A DNA stretch of 64,000 nucleotides. Origin: Chryseobacterium balustinum (GTDB lineage: Bacteria > Bacteroidota > Bacteroidia > Flavobacteriales > Weeksellaceae). Of the stretch, positions 27,854 through 37,015 are shown piece after piece. The stretch is taken from positions 1 to 64,000 of the forward strand of contig NZ_FUZE01000022.1 in NCBI RefSeq assembly GCF_900168205.1, given 5' to 3'. Positions within the stretch are counted from its first letter, which is position 1. Every line of letters starts with the position of its first letter. The position numbers were made by a program, and so were the translations under genes. The notes beneath the pieces were generated by a model that did not search any database, was not told the origin of the DNA, and saw only the letters and a list, made by a program, of their open reading frames with translations.

Positions 27854-29126
27854 TAAATATTTTAGTAAGATTTTGGGTCGCCTCTGCGATGGTTGTGCTA
27901 GCTGCGATACCTAACGCCAATTGTGAAAAACTTAAAACTCCATAATCAATATTGCCAGCAATATTTAAACCGGCGTCTGACTGGCTATAAATGTCAAAAA
28001 CGATGTTTTTTTTGTCTTCCTTTGTGAAAGGGTGTAAACCAAACAACGTTTTATGTGAGTGAAAAATATGACAATGGTTATTTTGTAAAGTCCCAGCAAT
28101 AGATTTATCTAATAGATGCTGTTTAGCTATAGAGAAATATTGAGCCTCTTCAGTAAAGAAAAATTTCAGAGTTAATTGAATATCTTGAACTATTTTTGTT
28201 TCGACACCCTCGATAAATTTTGACACCTCTGTGTTTGGGAGAGAAATATATACAGCATTGATATCACCATATTCTCCTTTCAGCATTTGTACGTAACTTA
28301 AAAACTCTAACCACGCTTTCCACAACTCATTATTTACGTCAACTTGATTTTTAAGAAATTGAATTATCTTATTCAATGAGCCATCCAGTTCTGGAGTCAT
28401 TAATTTACCATGTAAAATACTCGCTATTGCCTGAGGAGAAGTCTTCTTAGCTACTTGTTTGGCAAAAGCTATCCCAATTGATTTTAAGGGTTCTTCTGCG
28501 TAATCAAATGCTTTGGGCATATAAACTGAAAAATCATCTAATTGATCATCAATAACTGATATACCATTTTTCTTTAAAAAGTTTTCTGCTTTTTTTATAC
28601 TTACCGAGCATAAGTTGTTTACATCTTTATATCGTAACACTGATGTTATTTCCTGCCTTGCATTTATTACTCCTGAGCCTGAAAATCCGCTATATTCATT
28701 GCACAACTTGATTCCTGGGGTTTCTAATACGAGGTCGTGAGTGTGCTTTACAGATATGATATCAAAAATGGTTCCTTCCAATTTACTACCCACTACTAAC
28801 CCTTCCTTAGTGGCCGGAAATCCAAATGCGGACCATTCAGCCTTTAATAAGGGCTCCTCACTACATAAAATAACAATATGTTTTGAAACATACTCGTCTG
28901 TAATCAAAATAGCAAGATCATTTTCTTTACAATGGTCTTTAACAGAAACTACAATCTTATTCTCTTGACGATTTTCTACATGAAATTTTTTGTCCATAAA
29001 GTCCTCAACAGCATGTAGAGATGTTACCAACATATTTTCCTCTGCGAAGAAAGCGGTACCTACAGGAAATCCTTCATTATCCAAGACTTTCCATGTACAA
29101 TTCTGTAAATTTTTAATATCTATCAT
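27837..29126 (-). CDS. Trypsin-like serine protease, effector candidate
   Basis: This 429-residue protein has an N-terminal chymotrypsin-fold domain with a full triad: His38 in TSLHAVEDF, Asp70 in ENDLAILI and Ser149 in SGFSGSGVIN. No signal peptide is present, so it acts in the cytoplasm. The C-terminal 250 residues are helical with no motif I know and may dock to the middle component or sense a target. Trypsin-like domains are known effectors in ABC-3C systems and a protease is also part of type 1 AVAST. It overlaps the MBL gene by 4 bases. Confidence 0.8.
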   Translation of the reverse strand: MIDIKNLQNCTWKVLDNEGFPVGTAFFAEENMLVTSLHAVEDFMDKKFHVENRQENKIVVSVKDHCKENDLAILITDEYVSKHIVILCSEEPLLKAEWSAFGFPATKEGLVVGSKLEGTIFDIISVKHTHDLVLETPGIKLCNEYSGFSGSGVINARQEITSVLRYKDVNNLCSVSIKKAENFLKKNGISVIDDQLDDFSVYMPKAFDYAEEPLKSIGIAFAKQVAKKTSPQAIASILHGKLMTPELDGSLNKIIQFLKNQVDVNNELWKAWLEFLSYVQMLKGEYGDINAVYISLPNTEVSKFIEGVETKIVQDIQLTLKFFFTEEAQYFSIAKQHLLDKSIAGTLQNNHCHIFHSHKTLFGLHPFTKEDKKNIVFDIYSQSDAGLNIAGNIDYGVLSFSQLALGIAASTTIAEATQNLTKIFNDAIS

Positions 29127-30340
29127 GGCAACTTTAATTCGTTGGAAACTTCAGCAGTATAATTAAATTCCTTCATTAAGTCTTCATCAAAGATCCGAGC
29201 AAGATGTTTAGGGAAATAATTGAAAATTAATTTCCTGTTAGTAATAGTTCCACGTAAAGGCCGGTGAATAATAAATGCAATTGTTTCAATGTCAGGATGC
29301 ATATGAGAAGGATGCCTTCCATTTGTTGAAATAAGATAATTAGCACTATCGATTAATTCATATAATTCTTTTGGATTGTTTCCAAAGCTTCCATGGTGGC
29401 TAACTTTTATTGCATCAAAAAAAAGACAAGGCTGATCAGGATATAGACTTTTTAGTTGTTCCATCACAGGTTCTGCATGTGCATCAGCAAGCATTAGTAT
29501 TTTTTTTCCATCTGCATTTAAAATAAATGATATAGAGCTTCCATTTCCGACCCGTTTGTCTGGTTTATATTCTGATTTAATTAATTTAATGCCCTCTGAC
29601 GTTATTGGCTTTCTAATTGAGCCTTTAATAACGCCACTATAAGTCTCAATATCTTTAGCACTAAGCGATTTTATAAACAATTCAAAAGCATCATCAACAA
29701 AATGCGTATCTGCAACTTTTATACCTTGTGCTTTTAGAGCTTTTTTAAACTCGTTATCAATGGATTCCAGTTGCTGCTTATTAGGCCCAACTAAAGTAAT
29801 CGACACGTTATCGTTTACAAAGATTGTTGTGGCATGTTCAATGCAAACGGCGTTGCCATTAAAGTCCTCATTCCATGAGTAATTTTGTGAGAGTAATTCC
29901 TTACCTAATTTTGAAGCTTGTTTTGCACCAATTTCAGTTTGCTTTTTGGTAGTGTCAACTTTTTGCGAAGCAATAAAATTCCTTAGTAAGTTTAGCTGAT
30001 TCTCATCCGGTACTGGAAGTTTCTTCTTTTCAAATTGCAGGTGTTTGTATGCATTAAGCCATACCTGATCTATCTCAATTATTTTAGGTCTTTGTGCTGA
30101 TCCATTTTCTTTGATGAATTTTGCGGCACTATTAATATGATCATCATCATAGTGAGTAATTATAAAACGATGAAGCTTTTTTCCTGCCTTATGATACTTA
30201 TTTAGTATAGGAAGAATTTCTGACTCAAAATTAAATCCACAGTCAATCAATATATTAGTATTAATTTTTTTTCCTTCATCAAAAGCATCGATAAGGATAG
30301 TGTCGCCATAGAGAACAGGTAATAAATGTACTGTGAGCAT
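29123..30340 (-). CDS. ComEC-like metallo-beta-lactamase-fold hydrolase
   Basis: This 405-residue protein has a ComEC/Rec2-type MBL fold. NILIDCGFN is near residue 29 and the metal motif H63-Y-D65-D-D67-H68 follows the HxDxDH form. LADAHAEP is near 285 and VSHHGSFGNN near 310. It has no membrane segments, so it is a soluble hydrolase, probably a nuclease or phosphodiesterase. It is the first gene of the operon and overlaps the protease gene by 4 bases. A soluble MBL protein next to a protease also occurs in type 1 AVAST, where a STAND protein replaces the ABC part. Confidence 0.82.
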   Translation of the reverse strand: MLTVHLLPVLYGDTILIDAFDEGKKINTNILIDCGFNFESEILPILNKYHKAGKKLHRFIITHYDDDHINSAAKFIKENGSAQRPKIIEIDQVWLNAYKHLQFEKKKLPVPDENQLNLLRNFIASQKVDTTKKQTEIGAKQASKLGKELLSQNYSWNEDFNGNAVCIEHATTIFVNDNVSITLVGPNKQQLESIDNEFKKALKAQGIKVADTHFVDDAFELFIKSLSAKDIETYSGVIKGSIRKPITSEGIKLIKSEYKPDKRVGNGSSISFILNADGKKILMLADAHAEPVMEQLKSLYPDQPCLFFDAIKVSHHGSFGNNPKELYELIDSANYLISTNGRHPSHMHPDIETIAFIIHRPLRGTITNRKLIFNYFPKHLARIFDEDLMKEFNYTAEVSNELKLP

Positions 30341-30654
30341 TAAATGGTTATTAGATGATCATAAATATATAATTATTTTTGCATTTTGAAATACGTTAAA
30401 GGGTAATTTTTATTCTTAATCAAGAAGATATTTATAGTACATTACCATCACTTCGTTTAAGTTTGAGACCAATAAACTAAAACTTATCTCATCTAAAAGT
30501 TGTTTCAGTAAATTTACAATTGATTAGTATATTTCAATGAAATGTGATCAACCAATACTTAATACAAGTACATAATCAAAGGTAAACTATATATAAAAAC
30601 TCATAATACGGATTCCCGTAATATGAGTTTTCAGTAATATTTTCAAAATTTATA
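30341..30654. other. Intergenic region with minus-strand terminator
   Basis: No gene is seen. A 16-bp inverted repeat with one mismatch (30596-30611 and 30616-30631, loop ATTC) is followed on the minus strand by TTTTTATATATAG, so it is a good terminator for the operon that ends at 30732. The stretch 30341-30420 must contain the promoter of the MBL-protease-ABC-3C operon; no perfect TAnnTTTG is visible there (TATATTTA near 30360 is close). Confidence 0.5.
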
Positions 30655-30741
30655 CTATTTTTTACTTGACATTTCTCGGATTTCCTCATCCGTGTGATTG
30701 TCCAGAATTTTAGCATACCCGTAACTGTCTGTCAAAAAGTA
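30655..30741 (-). pseudogene. Gene remnant (C-terminal fragment)
   Basis: On the minus strand 28 codons read SYGYAKILDNHTDEEIREMS and end KK-stop at 30655-30657, preceded by an in-frame TGA. The sequence looks like a real protein end (charged, no low complexity) but has no start and overlaps the end of the DUF2971 gene. I do not recognise the parent family. It suggests that an older gene was cut when the cargo block was inserted. Confidence 0.4.
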
Positions 30742-31490
30742 TCATATAAAGTAGATTTATTTATTTTTCCATTATAACCAGCAGATCTGAATATGTTTGA
30801 ATATAAATCTTTTTGACTTTCATTAATTCTGGGATCTAATAAAATTTCTTCAATAAAGTCATTTGGATCTATTGGAAGTTTAACAAATTTCCTTTCACCA
30901 TCTTTATTGAAATCATCTTCTGTTTGACCTCTTTTTTGAATGATTACCCTTACCTCATGCTCATGGCTAAATTCATTTCTTTTGATAAATAATGAATCGA
31001 AAGCTATCTTTGCGTCTGGTAGGGCTAAACACGAATACTGATGAATCACATTTTGCATTTTATTTTTTGAAAAATACGCCACAGGTGCAATGGCCTTACG
31101 CCAAGTATCAAATCGGTCTTTCAATAGTGTTTCTGAATCAAATACCGCTTTGGCAAGTTTTGAAATTTTCGTTTTAATAATGACGGACTGTTTTGTCGGT
31201 GAATAGATTCGCCATATAGCGTCTGTTTCTTTTTTCATTGTCCAACATTGCCCATAGAGGGAATCCGTAAATGAGCCCAAAGATGTGTAATGCGAGCCAA
31301 ATCTTATCTTTGTTTTGAATAAAAAATTCTCGTAGGGATCTTCCCACATTTTAGTTCTTACCAAGACTATGTTTTTCAGTGACAGCATTTCTAAAAGCCT
31401 TTCAAAATGAATGCATCTGTAAATTGGCGTATTGTAATTTTTACTAATAATTGATTGAGGAAAATTTCCCATTTTTATATCACTTTTCAT
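30732..31490 (-). CDS. DUF2971-like protein
   Basis: This 252-residue protein has the DUF2971 layout. IYRCIHFERLLEMLSLKNIV stands in place of the usual HYTS start, then WEDPYENFL, CWTMKKETDAIWRIYSP (the S/W-x-MW-Y core) and HEHEVRVII near residue 195. DUF2971 proteins are frequent in defence islands and beside toxins; the biochemical function is unknown. It is second in a two-gene unit, 45 bases after the zinc-site protein. A second, more typical DUF2971 gene lies at 40128. Confidence 0.7.
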   Translation of the reverse strand: MKSDIKMGNFPQSIISKNYNTPIYRCIHFERLLEMLSLKNIVLVRTKMWEDPYENFLFKTKIRFGSHYTSLGSFTDSLYGQCWTMKKETDAIWRIYSPTKQSVIIKTKISKLAKAVFDSETLLKDRFDTWRKAIAPVAYFSKNKMQNVIHQYSCLALPDAKIAFDSLFIKRNEFSHEHEVRVIIQKRGQTEDDFNKDGERKFVKLPIDPNDFIEEILLDPRINESQKDLYSNIFRSAGYNGKINKSTLYDTF

Positions 31491-31535
31491 CTTTTTTATT
31501 GATGTTTAATTGTTTTATTAGAATGAAATTCCAAA

Positions 31536-32615
31536 TTACAAATTCGAATTTTTAGGACTTAAAGGTAAAGTATGTGCAGATTCTAAAAATGCTTTTAACT
31601 TGACAGGAATATATTTATTATAGAAGTTTTCATTCATCAACCAATTATCTGATACATATAATAAAGATGATAAGATAAAGTTTAATGTCGAATCTATATC
31701 TAATCTATCCAGTAGTTTTTTAAGAACGCCGAAATTTTCATTTTTTGTCGTAAAAATTAACTTAGTACTTTCTTTAAATGGGTGAATAATTACGCAAGCC
31801 ATGTTATTAAATTCTAAATCCTCATTCTTAATTGTCAGATTACCCAGATAGCAAAAGAAAATAGGAATCACTTTATCTATTTCAATGGTGTGAGAACTTA
31901 AATTTTCATCCTTATTTAATTCAATGTCCTTCCAGGCCAGTCTTTTAAATATTAAAGTTTCTTTAATTGTCTTCTTCCTTTTGTTTAAAAATTGGTCGAA
32001 ATCGTTATGTCTAGGATCTGTAAAATGAAGATCCTTTAATTCAATATTCAAAGCCTTAAATAAACTTCGGTATTTTCCATTTGTGGATCTCTCGAATTTT
32101 TCATGCCTTTTCTTAATAAGTTCATTGATAGAATTTTCTGTTTTTTTTAATACAATTTCCCAATAGACATTATGATAACAAATTGCTTTATAGATTAATG
32201 TTCGTAGCTCATGTTCATAATCAAGTTGTTCTTTTTTTTCATATTCGAACATATTCTCGTGGGTTTCACAAAATCCAGGAAATGTTAGGGCTTTATTTAT
32301 TCCAATTTTACTGATCTTTATTTTTTTCTTATCGAGATCGGATGCAGGATAAATAAAATGTCCATTATGTGAATTTTTTCTAAGAATTGATTCTTGAAAT
32401 AAATGTGATTTTACTGCTTTTTTTCTACAATATTTTACAGAACATTTTCTGTTTTCAGAAAATGAATGCAAATAGACTTTGCTGCTATATACTAGTTCTT
32501 TTATCTCTGATTCATTTAACTCCATAGAACTATATTCTCTATACGCTTCATCAAATATTGTATTAAAAAGAAGCAATGCTTCTTCAAACGAAACTTTTTC
32601 TGACATTACTATCAT
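31536..32615 (-). CDS. Uncharacterised protein with HNH-like zinc site
   Basis: This 359-residue protein is not a family I can name. Residues 58-65 give CSVKYCRKK, followed by KSHLFQESILRK, then LTFPGFCETHENMF near 110-123. This C-x4-C...H...C-x2-H set looks like a treble-clef zinc site of the HNH kind, so a nuclease role is possible but unproven. The rest is helical and Lys-rich. The start could also be the ATG at 32606 (MSEKVSF). It pairs with the DUF2971 gene downstream, which suggests a two-gene defence unit. Confidence 0.5.
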   Translation of the reverse strand: MIVMSEKVSFEEALLLFNTIFDEAYREYSSMELNESEIKELVYSSKVYLHSFSENRKCSVKYCRKKAVKSHLFQESILRKNSHNGHFIYPASDLDKKKIKISKIGINKALTFPGFCETHENMFEYEKKEQLDYEHELRTLIYKAICYHNVYWEIVLKKTENSINELIKKRHEKFERSTNGKYRSLFKALNIELKDLHFTDPRHNDFDQFLNKRKKTIKETLIFKRLAWKDIELNKDENLSSHTIEIDKVIPIFFCYLGNLTIKNEDLEFNNMACVIIHPFKESTKLIFTTKNENFGVLKKLLDRLDIDSTLNFILSSLLYVSDNWLMNENFYNKYIPVKLKAFLESAHTLPLSPKNSNL

Positions 32616-32957
32616 TTGTTGATTTAGATCACTGTTAAATTATATTTTTATAAACAAATCTACTGTTAAAGAAGTTCTGTATCTATTATTAATATTAACT
32701 CAAAGATAAAAACAAATAGCTATTTGAAAAGTGCTAAAAGCCTTTGTTTTAAAATTTATGATAACTAATAAGTTTGTTTTTTTTGAACCTTTTTAAGTAT
32801 TTTATTCCTATTTCAAAAATTTGATTACCAAAAATATTTTCGGTACTACGAAAAGGTAGTGATTTTATATGATTCACGTTAGTCAATTTTACAAAAACAA
32901 AAATGATCAGCTTATCAATTCAAAGATTATCTGATCATTCAATTAAAATTGATTGTT
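32616..32957 (+). promoter_or_regulatory. Intergenic region with inverted repeat before the HTH gene
   Basis: No gene is seen in this divergent 340-base gap. A perfect 9-bp inverted repeat, AATGATCAG (32902-32910) and CTGATCATT (32931-32939), lies 19 bases before the ATG of the HTH gene and is a candidate operator or leader hairpin. A smaller ACTAC/GTAGT hairpin is near 32850. Confidence 0.45.
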
Positions 32958-33239
32958 ATGAATATCGAAAGAACAGAATTTATTGCGTGGATGGAGAGAA
33001 TCTTAGAAAGATTCGACATTCTTAAAGAACAAATCATATCTAACCAAGCGAAATACATTGAGATTGACGGAGAGGTACTGCTTGATAATCAGGATGTACT
33101 GCAACTCTTAAAAATAAGTTCACGATCATTACAGCGTTACCGTACTGATAAAAAACTCCCTTACTATACCATCAGTGGAAAATTGTACTACAAACTTTCT
33201 GATGTTCATCAACTGATTAGAGAAAGTCTGCGCAAATGA
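32958..33239 (+). CDS. Helix-turn-helix domain protein
   Basis: This 93-residue protein has an N-terminal helix pair and a C-terminal MerR/excisionase-like winged helix (LLDNQDVLQLLKISSRSLQR, RTDKKLPYYTISGKLYYKLS). Such proteins are standard in Bacteroidetes ICEs just before the DUF3945 and topoisomerase genes, and are thought to regulate excision or transfer. I use ATG 32958 rather than the non-ATG codon 9 bases upstream. An inverted repeat lies just ahead. Confidence 0.8.
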   Translation: MNIERTEFIAWMERILERFDILKEQIISNQAKYIEIDGEVLLDNQDVLQLLKISSRSLQRYRTDKKLPYYTISGKLYYKLSDVHQLIRESLRK

Positions 33240-33344
33240 ATGATGTTAAGTTCAACACCATCCACTTCAAAACAGATATGTTGACTGCCAACCTTTAACC
33301 ATCTTTCAATCTAGCTTTTATTTTCACTTCTATAAATAAATGCA

Positions 33345-34799
33345 ATGGAAGAAGATATAAAGCCTCAGGAAGTCAGCCATCTTAAACCCGTATCTGATAC
33401 TTTATTGGTTCTTAATATCAATACCAATACTGTGGAAATGGTTAAGGGAGTGGATAAAGACGGCAATCTGCAAAAGTTACCTCCCGAAGAAAAAAAGGAT
33501 AATGAACAATTAATTCGTGTTGATAAACATGGAGATGTTTTCTCCAATTTCTTTTCCAATTTCTACAGACAGTTAAAAAATCCTTCTCATTTCAATTTTT
33601 TCAAAGTGTCCGAATATGATGCTGTCAACACGGCAAAAGAGCTCCAGCAGTATATTGATCAGGCGTCACCTGCAGAATTGGAGAAACTAAAAGAGTATAT
33701 CGTTTCAACAAAAAATAACAACAATATAAAAAACAGCAATACAATGGAACAAACCAACAAAGACAATCAGGAATACCGTTTTCAACCGGAACAGATCGAC
33801 TGGAAAACGATGGGAAAATTCGGCCTCAATCAGGAAAAACTGGAAAAGATGAATGCCTTAGATCCTTTACTGAGGGGTTTTAAAACCAATAATTTGGTTC
33901 CCATCACCATTAATCTGGGAACTGCTGTAAGCAGGATGGATGTAAGATTATCATTACAAACTGCCGATAACGGAGAAGTTGCCGTTCACCTGCACGGAAT
34001 CCGTAAAGAACCTAATCTCAATCTGAAATTTCTCGGTCATGAGTTCTCTGAAGAGGATAAAAAGAACCTAAGAGAGTCAGGAAACATGGGTAGGGTAGTC
34101 AATCTAGTGAATCCAAAGACCGATGAAATCATCCCTTCAATCATCAGCCGTGACCGTCTGACCAATGAGCTCGTCGCTTACAAAACAGAGTATATGAAAA
34201 TCCCTGATGAGATTAAAGGTGTCAAGCTCGATGAACATCAGCAACAGATATTATCTGAAGGCAAACCTCTTTATCTCGAAGGCATGACCTCAAAAAAAGG
34301 AGAATTGTTCAATGCTACCGTTCAGTTCAATGCAGACAAGCGTTATGTAGAATTTTTATTCAACAATAATCAGTCACAGCAACTGACTCAACCGAAGAAT
34401 CAATCCGGTCAGACGTTTCAGAACAAAGATGGGGAAGCACCTAAAGTTTTCAGAGGACATGAACTGGATGATAAAAAATATGAAAAATTCAAAGCAGGAG
34501 AAACAGTGTATGTAGATGGATTAGCAGACGGCAAAGGCAAAGCTTACCAAGGCTATATTACTTTCAACAAAGAAACCTCCAAAACAGATTTTTCTTTTAC
34601 CAATCCCAACAAACTTAAAGAAAAATCTCAACCTTCAGAAGACAATAAAACCCAGAAGGCAGTCAATTCTGATGGTAAAACAAATGAGGCTACTAAGAAT
34701 CTTAAAGAACCTTTACAGCCCAAGCAACAGCAACCGGCTAACAAACAGCAGGAAGATCAGCAGAATAAGCCTGCTAAATCTAAAGGACGCAAAATGTAG
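33345..34799 (+). CDS. DUF3945 / DUF4099 ICE protein
   Basis: This 484-residue protein has a central DUF4099-type region (QIDWKTMGKFGLNQEKLEKM near 150, then PLLRGFKTNNLVPI). Two DUF3945-like repeats follow: GVKLDEHQQQILSEGKPLYL near 285 and a divergent copy, DDKKYEKFKAGETVYVDGLA, near 380. The Gln/Lys-rich tail is disordered. The family is found beside topoisomerase III genes of Bacteroidetes ICEs, and its function is not known. It lies 51 bases before topB. Confidence 0.82.
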   Translation: MEEDIKPQEVSHLKPVSDTLLVLNINTNTVEMVKGVDKDGNLQKLPPEEKKDNEQLIRVDKHGDVFSNFFSNFYRQLKNPSHFNFFKVSEYDAVNTAKELQQYIDQASPAELEKLKEYIVSTKNNNNIKNSNTMEQTNKDNQEYRFQPEQIDWKTMGKFGLNQEKLEKMNALDPLLRGFKTNNLVPITINLGTAVSRMDVRLSLQTADNGEVAVHLHGIRKEPNLNLKFLGHEFSEEDKKNLRESGNMGRVVNLVNPKTDEIIPSIISRDRLTNELVAYKTEYMKIPDEIKGVKLDEHQQQILSEGKPLYLEGMTSKKGELFNATVQFNADKRYVEFLFNNNQSQQLTQPKNQSGQTFQNKDGEAPKVFRGHELDDKKYEKFKAGETVYVDGLADGKGKAYQGYITFNKETSKTDFSFTNPNKLKEKSQPSEDNKTQKAVNSDGKTNEATKNLKEPLQPKQQQPANKQQEDQQNKPAKSKGRKM

Positions 34800-34850
34800 C
34801 TACCAACAATCCATATCACATCAATATCAATAAATAAACAAATCCAAAAT

Positions 34851-36968
34851 ATGAAAGCAATCATTGCAGAAAAACCCAGTGTTGCGAGAGAAATCGCCCA
34901 AATATTACACGTAAATGAAAGAAAAGACGGCTATCTCAAAGGTAACGGCTATTATGTAACCTGGGCATTGGGTCATTTGGTGTCATTGGGAATGCCGGAA
35001 GATTATGGTATAAGAGGCTTTGAACAAGCCTCTTTACCGATCTTTCCAAACCCATTTATAGTAATCCCAAGAAAAATCAAAAAAGCAAGTTATTATCAGC
35101 CCGATCCATCCGCTTTAAAACAGTTGAAAGTAATACAATATGTTATAAACCAATGTACAAGTATTATCGTTGCTACCGATGCTGGAAGGGAAGGCGAACT
35201 GATTTTCCGATATATCTACGATTATCTGAAATGCAAAAAGCCTTTTGTAAGGCTTTGGATTAGTTCATTGACTGAAAGAGCCATTCGTGAAGGTTTTGAA
35301 AAATTGCAACCCGGCTCAGATTTCGACGGATTGTATCGGTCTGCTAAAGCAAGAAGCGAAGCAGACTGGCTTGTCGGAATCAATGCCAGCCAATCATTGA
35401 GCATTGCTGCTAACAAAGATGTCTATTCTTTGGGAAGGGTTCAGACACCTACACTTTCTCTTATCTGTAAAAGATTTGAAGACCATCAAAATTTCACGCA
35501 AAAGAAATATTGGCAAATCCGGCTAAAACATCGAAAGGATTATTTGGATTTTACAAGTCTTTCCAATCAGCAGTGGGATGATAAGAAGGCAACAGAGCAA
35601 ATTCAAAAATCCATAGAAAGGGAGGGAAGGGCGACTGTAGAAGATGTATCAGTCAGTAGTGTAAAAGAACCAGCTCCATTGCTTTTTGATTTGACGGAAC
35701 TCCAAAAAGAAGCCAATAGAAAGCTTGGATTGTCTGCTGATGAAGTCTTGCAGACTGCGCAAAGCCTTTACGAAAAGAAATTTATTACCTATCCAAGAAC
35801 CGGGAGCAAATATATTCCCGAAGATCTTTGGGCAGAAATCCCGGAATTGATTAGAATATTGAAGCAAACTGATCCATTCAAATCAGCCATCACTACGCTA
35901 AAATTCGGAAACTTCAACAAACGTATCGTCAACGATCTGAAAGTAACAGATCATCACGGTCTTTTACCCACAACAAAAATTCCATCCGCTTTGACAGCCA
36001 GTGAAAAATCTATTTATCAGATGATTGTATACCGACTATTAGAATCATTGTCGGAGCACTGTTCCAAACAAATTACTCATGTAACAATCAAAGTCCATCA
36101 CTATGAGTTCAGTATAAAAGGTTCAAAAATACTCATTAAAGGATGGCGTGCTATCAAAGGTATATTGTCTGATGATACTCATCCAAACCAGACTCATAAT
36201 TCCGACAATGATACAAAACTCTTGCTTTTGGAACTTCCGGAGTTCAAAAAAGGAGAGGAACTAAAAATCTCAAAAACAGAACTGCTGGAAAAACAGACCT
36301 ATCCTCCAAAACTCTTTACGGAAGCAGATCTTTTATCTGCCATGGAAAATGCAGGAAGACATATCGAAGACAAGGAACAGCAAAAAGCCTTAGCCAGTAT
36401 CGGAATCGGCACTCCTGCAACTAGAGCTTCGATTATTGAAATATTGATCAACAGAAATTATATCACAAGAAAAAATAAAACACTGATTCCTACCAACAAA
36501 GGCTTACAGGTCTATCATCTAGTAAAAGACAAGAAAATTGCCAATGTCCAGATGACCGCAGAGTGGGAGATGGCATTTAATCAAATCGAAAAAAATGAAC
36601 TCGATCCAAAACAATTCATTAATAATATTAAAGATTATACCGCAGAAATTACCAAAGAACTTTTATCGCTAAATATCCCCCAAAAAAATATTCCCGAACT
36701 CAAATGCCCTAAATGTCAAAAGCACAACCTTATCATCAAAGAGAAAATCGTTAAATGCCCAGATGAACAGTGTAATTGGATTCTCTTTAGAATGATATGC
36801 GGAGTACAACTCAGTATTAAAGATCTTACGTTATTATTAACTCAAAACAAAACATCATTAATCAAAAACATGAAGAGTAAAAACGGTGAAAATTTTAATG
36901 CCTATATTGTTTTGAAAGATGATCTAACTACGTCTTTTGAATTCATAAATCCAATTTTAAAGAAATAA
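34851..36968 (+). CDS. topB: Type IA DNA topoisomerase (topoisomerase III)
   Basis: This 705-residue enzyme has an N-terminal Toprim domain (AIIAEKPSVAREIA at the start; VATDAGREGELIFR near 108-121). The active-site Tyr is near 317 in FITYPRTGSKYIP, and HHGLLPT near 370 and GIGTPATRASIIEILINR near 520 belong to the IA core. One C-terminal Cys4 zinc element (CPKCQKHN and CPDEQCNW) lies at 618-645. It would relax or decatenate DNA during ICE replication and transfer. Full length. Confidence 0.95.
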   Translation: MKAIIAEKPSVAREIAQILHVNERKDGYLKGNGYYVTWALGHLVSLGMPEDYGIRGFEQASLPIFPNPFIVIPRKIKKASYYQPDPSALKQLKVIQYVINQCTSIIVATDAGREGELIFRYIYDYLKCKKPFVRLWISSLTERAIREGFEKLQPGSDFDGLYRSAKARSEADWLVGINASQSLSIAANKDVYSLGRVQTPTLSLICKRFEDHQNFTQKKYWQIRLKHRKDYLDFTSLSNQQWDDKKATEQIQKSIEREGRATVEDVSVSSVKEPAPLLFDLTELQKEANRKLGLSADEVLQTAQSLYEKKFITYPRTGSKYIPEDLWAEIPELIRILKQTDPFKSAITTLKFGNFNKRIVNDLKVTDHHGLLPTTKIPSALTASEKSIYQMIVYRLLESLSEHCSKQITHVTIKVHHYEFSIKGSKILIKGWRAIKGILSDDTHPNQTHNSDNDTKLLLLELPEFKKGEELKISKTELLEKQTYPPKLFTEADLLSAMENAGRHIEDKEQQKALASIGIGTPATRASIIEILINRNYITRKNKTLIPTNKGLQVYHLVKDKKIANVQMTAEWEMAFNQIEKNELDPKQFINNIKDYTAEITKELLSLNIPQKNIPELKCPKCQKHNLIIKEKIVKCPDEQCNWILFRMICGVQLSIKDLTLLLTQNKTSLIKNMKSKNGENFNAYIVLKDDLTTSFEFINPILKK

Positions 36969-36981
36969 TATAGAATTAACT

Positions 36982-36989
36982 TATATTTG
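36982..36989 (+). promoter_or_regulatory. Promoter -7 element for the DUF4062 gene
   Basis: TATATTTG matches the Bacteroidetes -7 consensus TAnnTTTG and lies 26 bases before the ATG at 37016. No clear TTG -33 box is present. Confidence 0.5.
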
Positions 36990-37015
36990 TTACAAACTAA
37001 TATTATCGGTTACAT

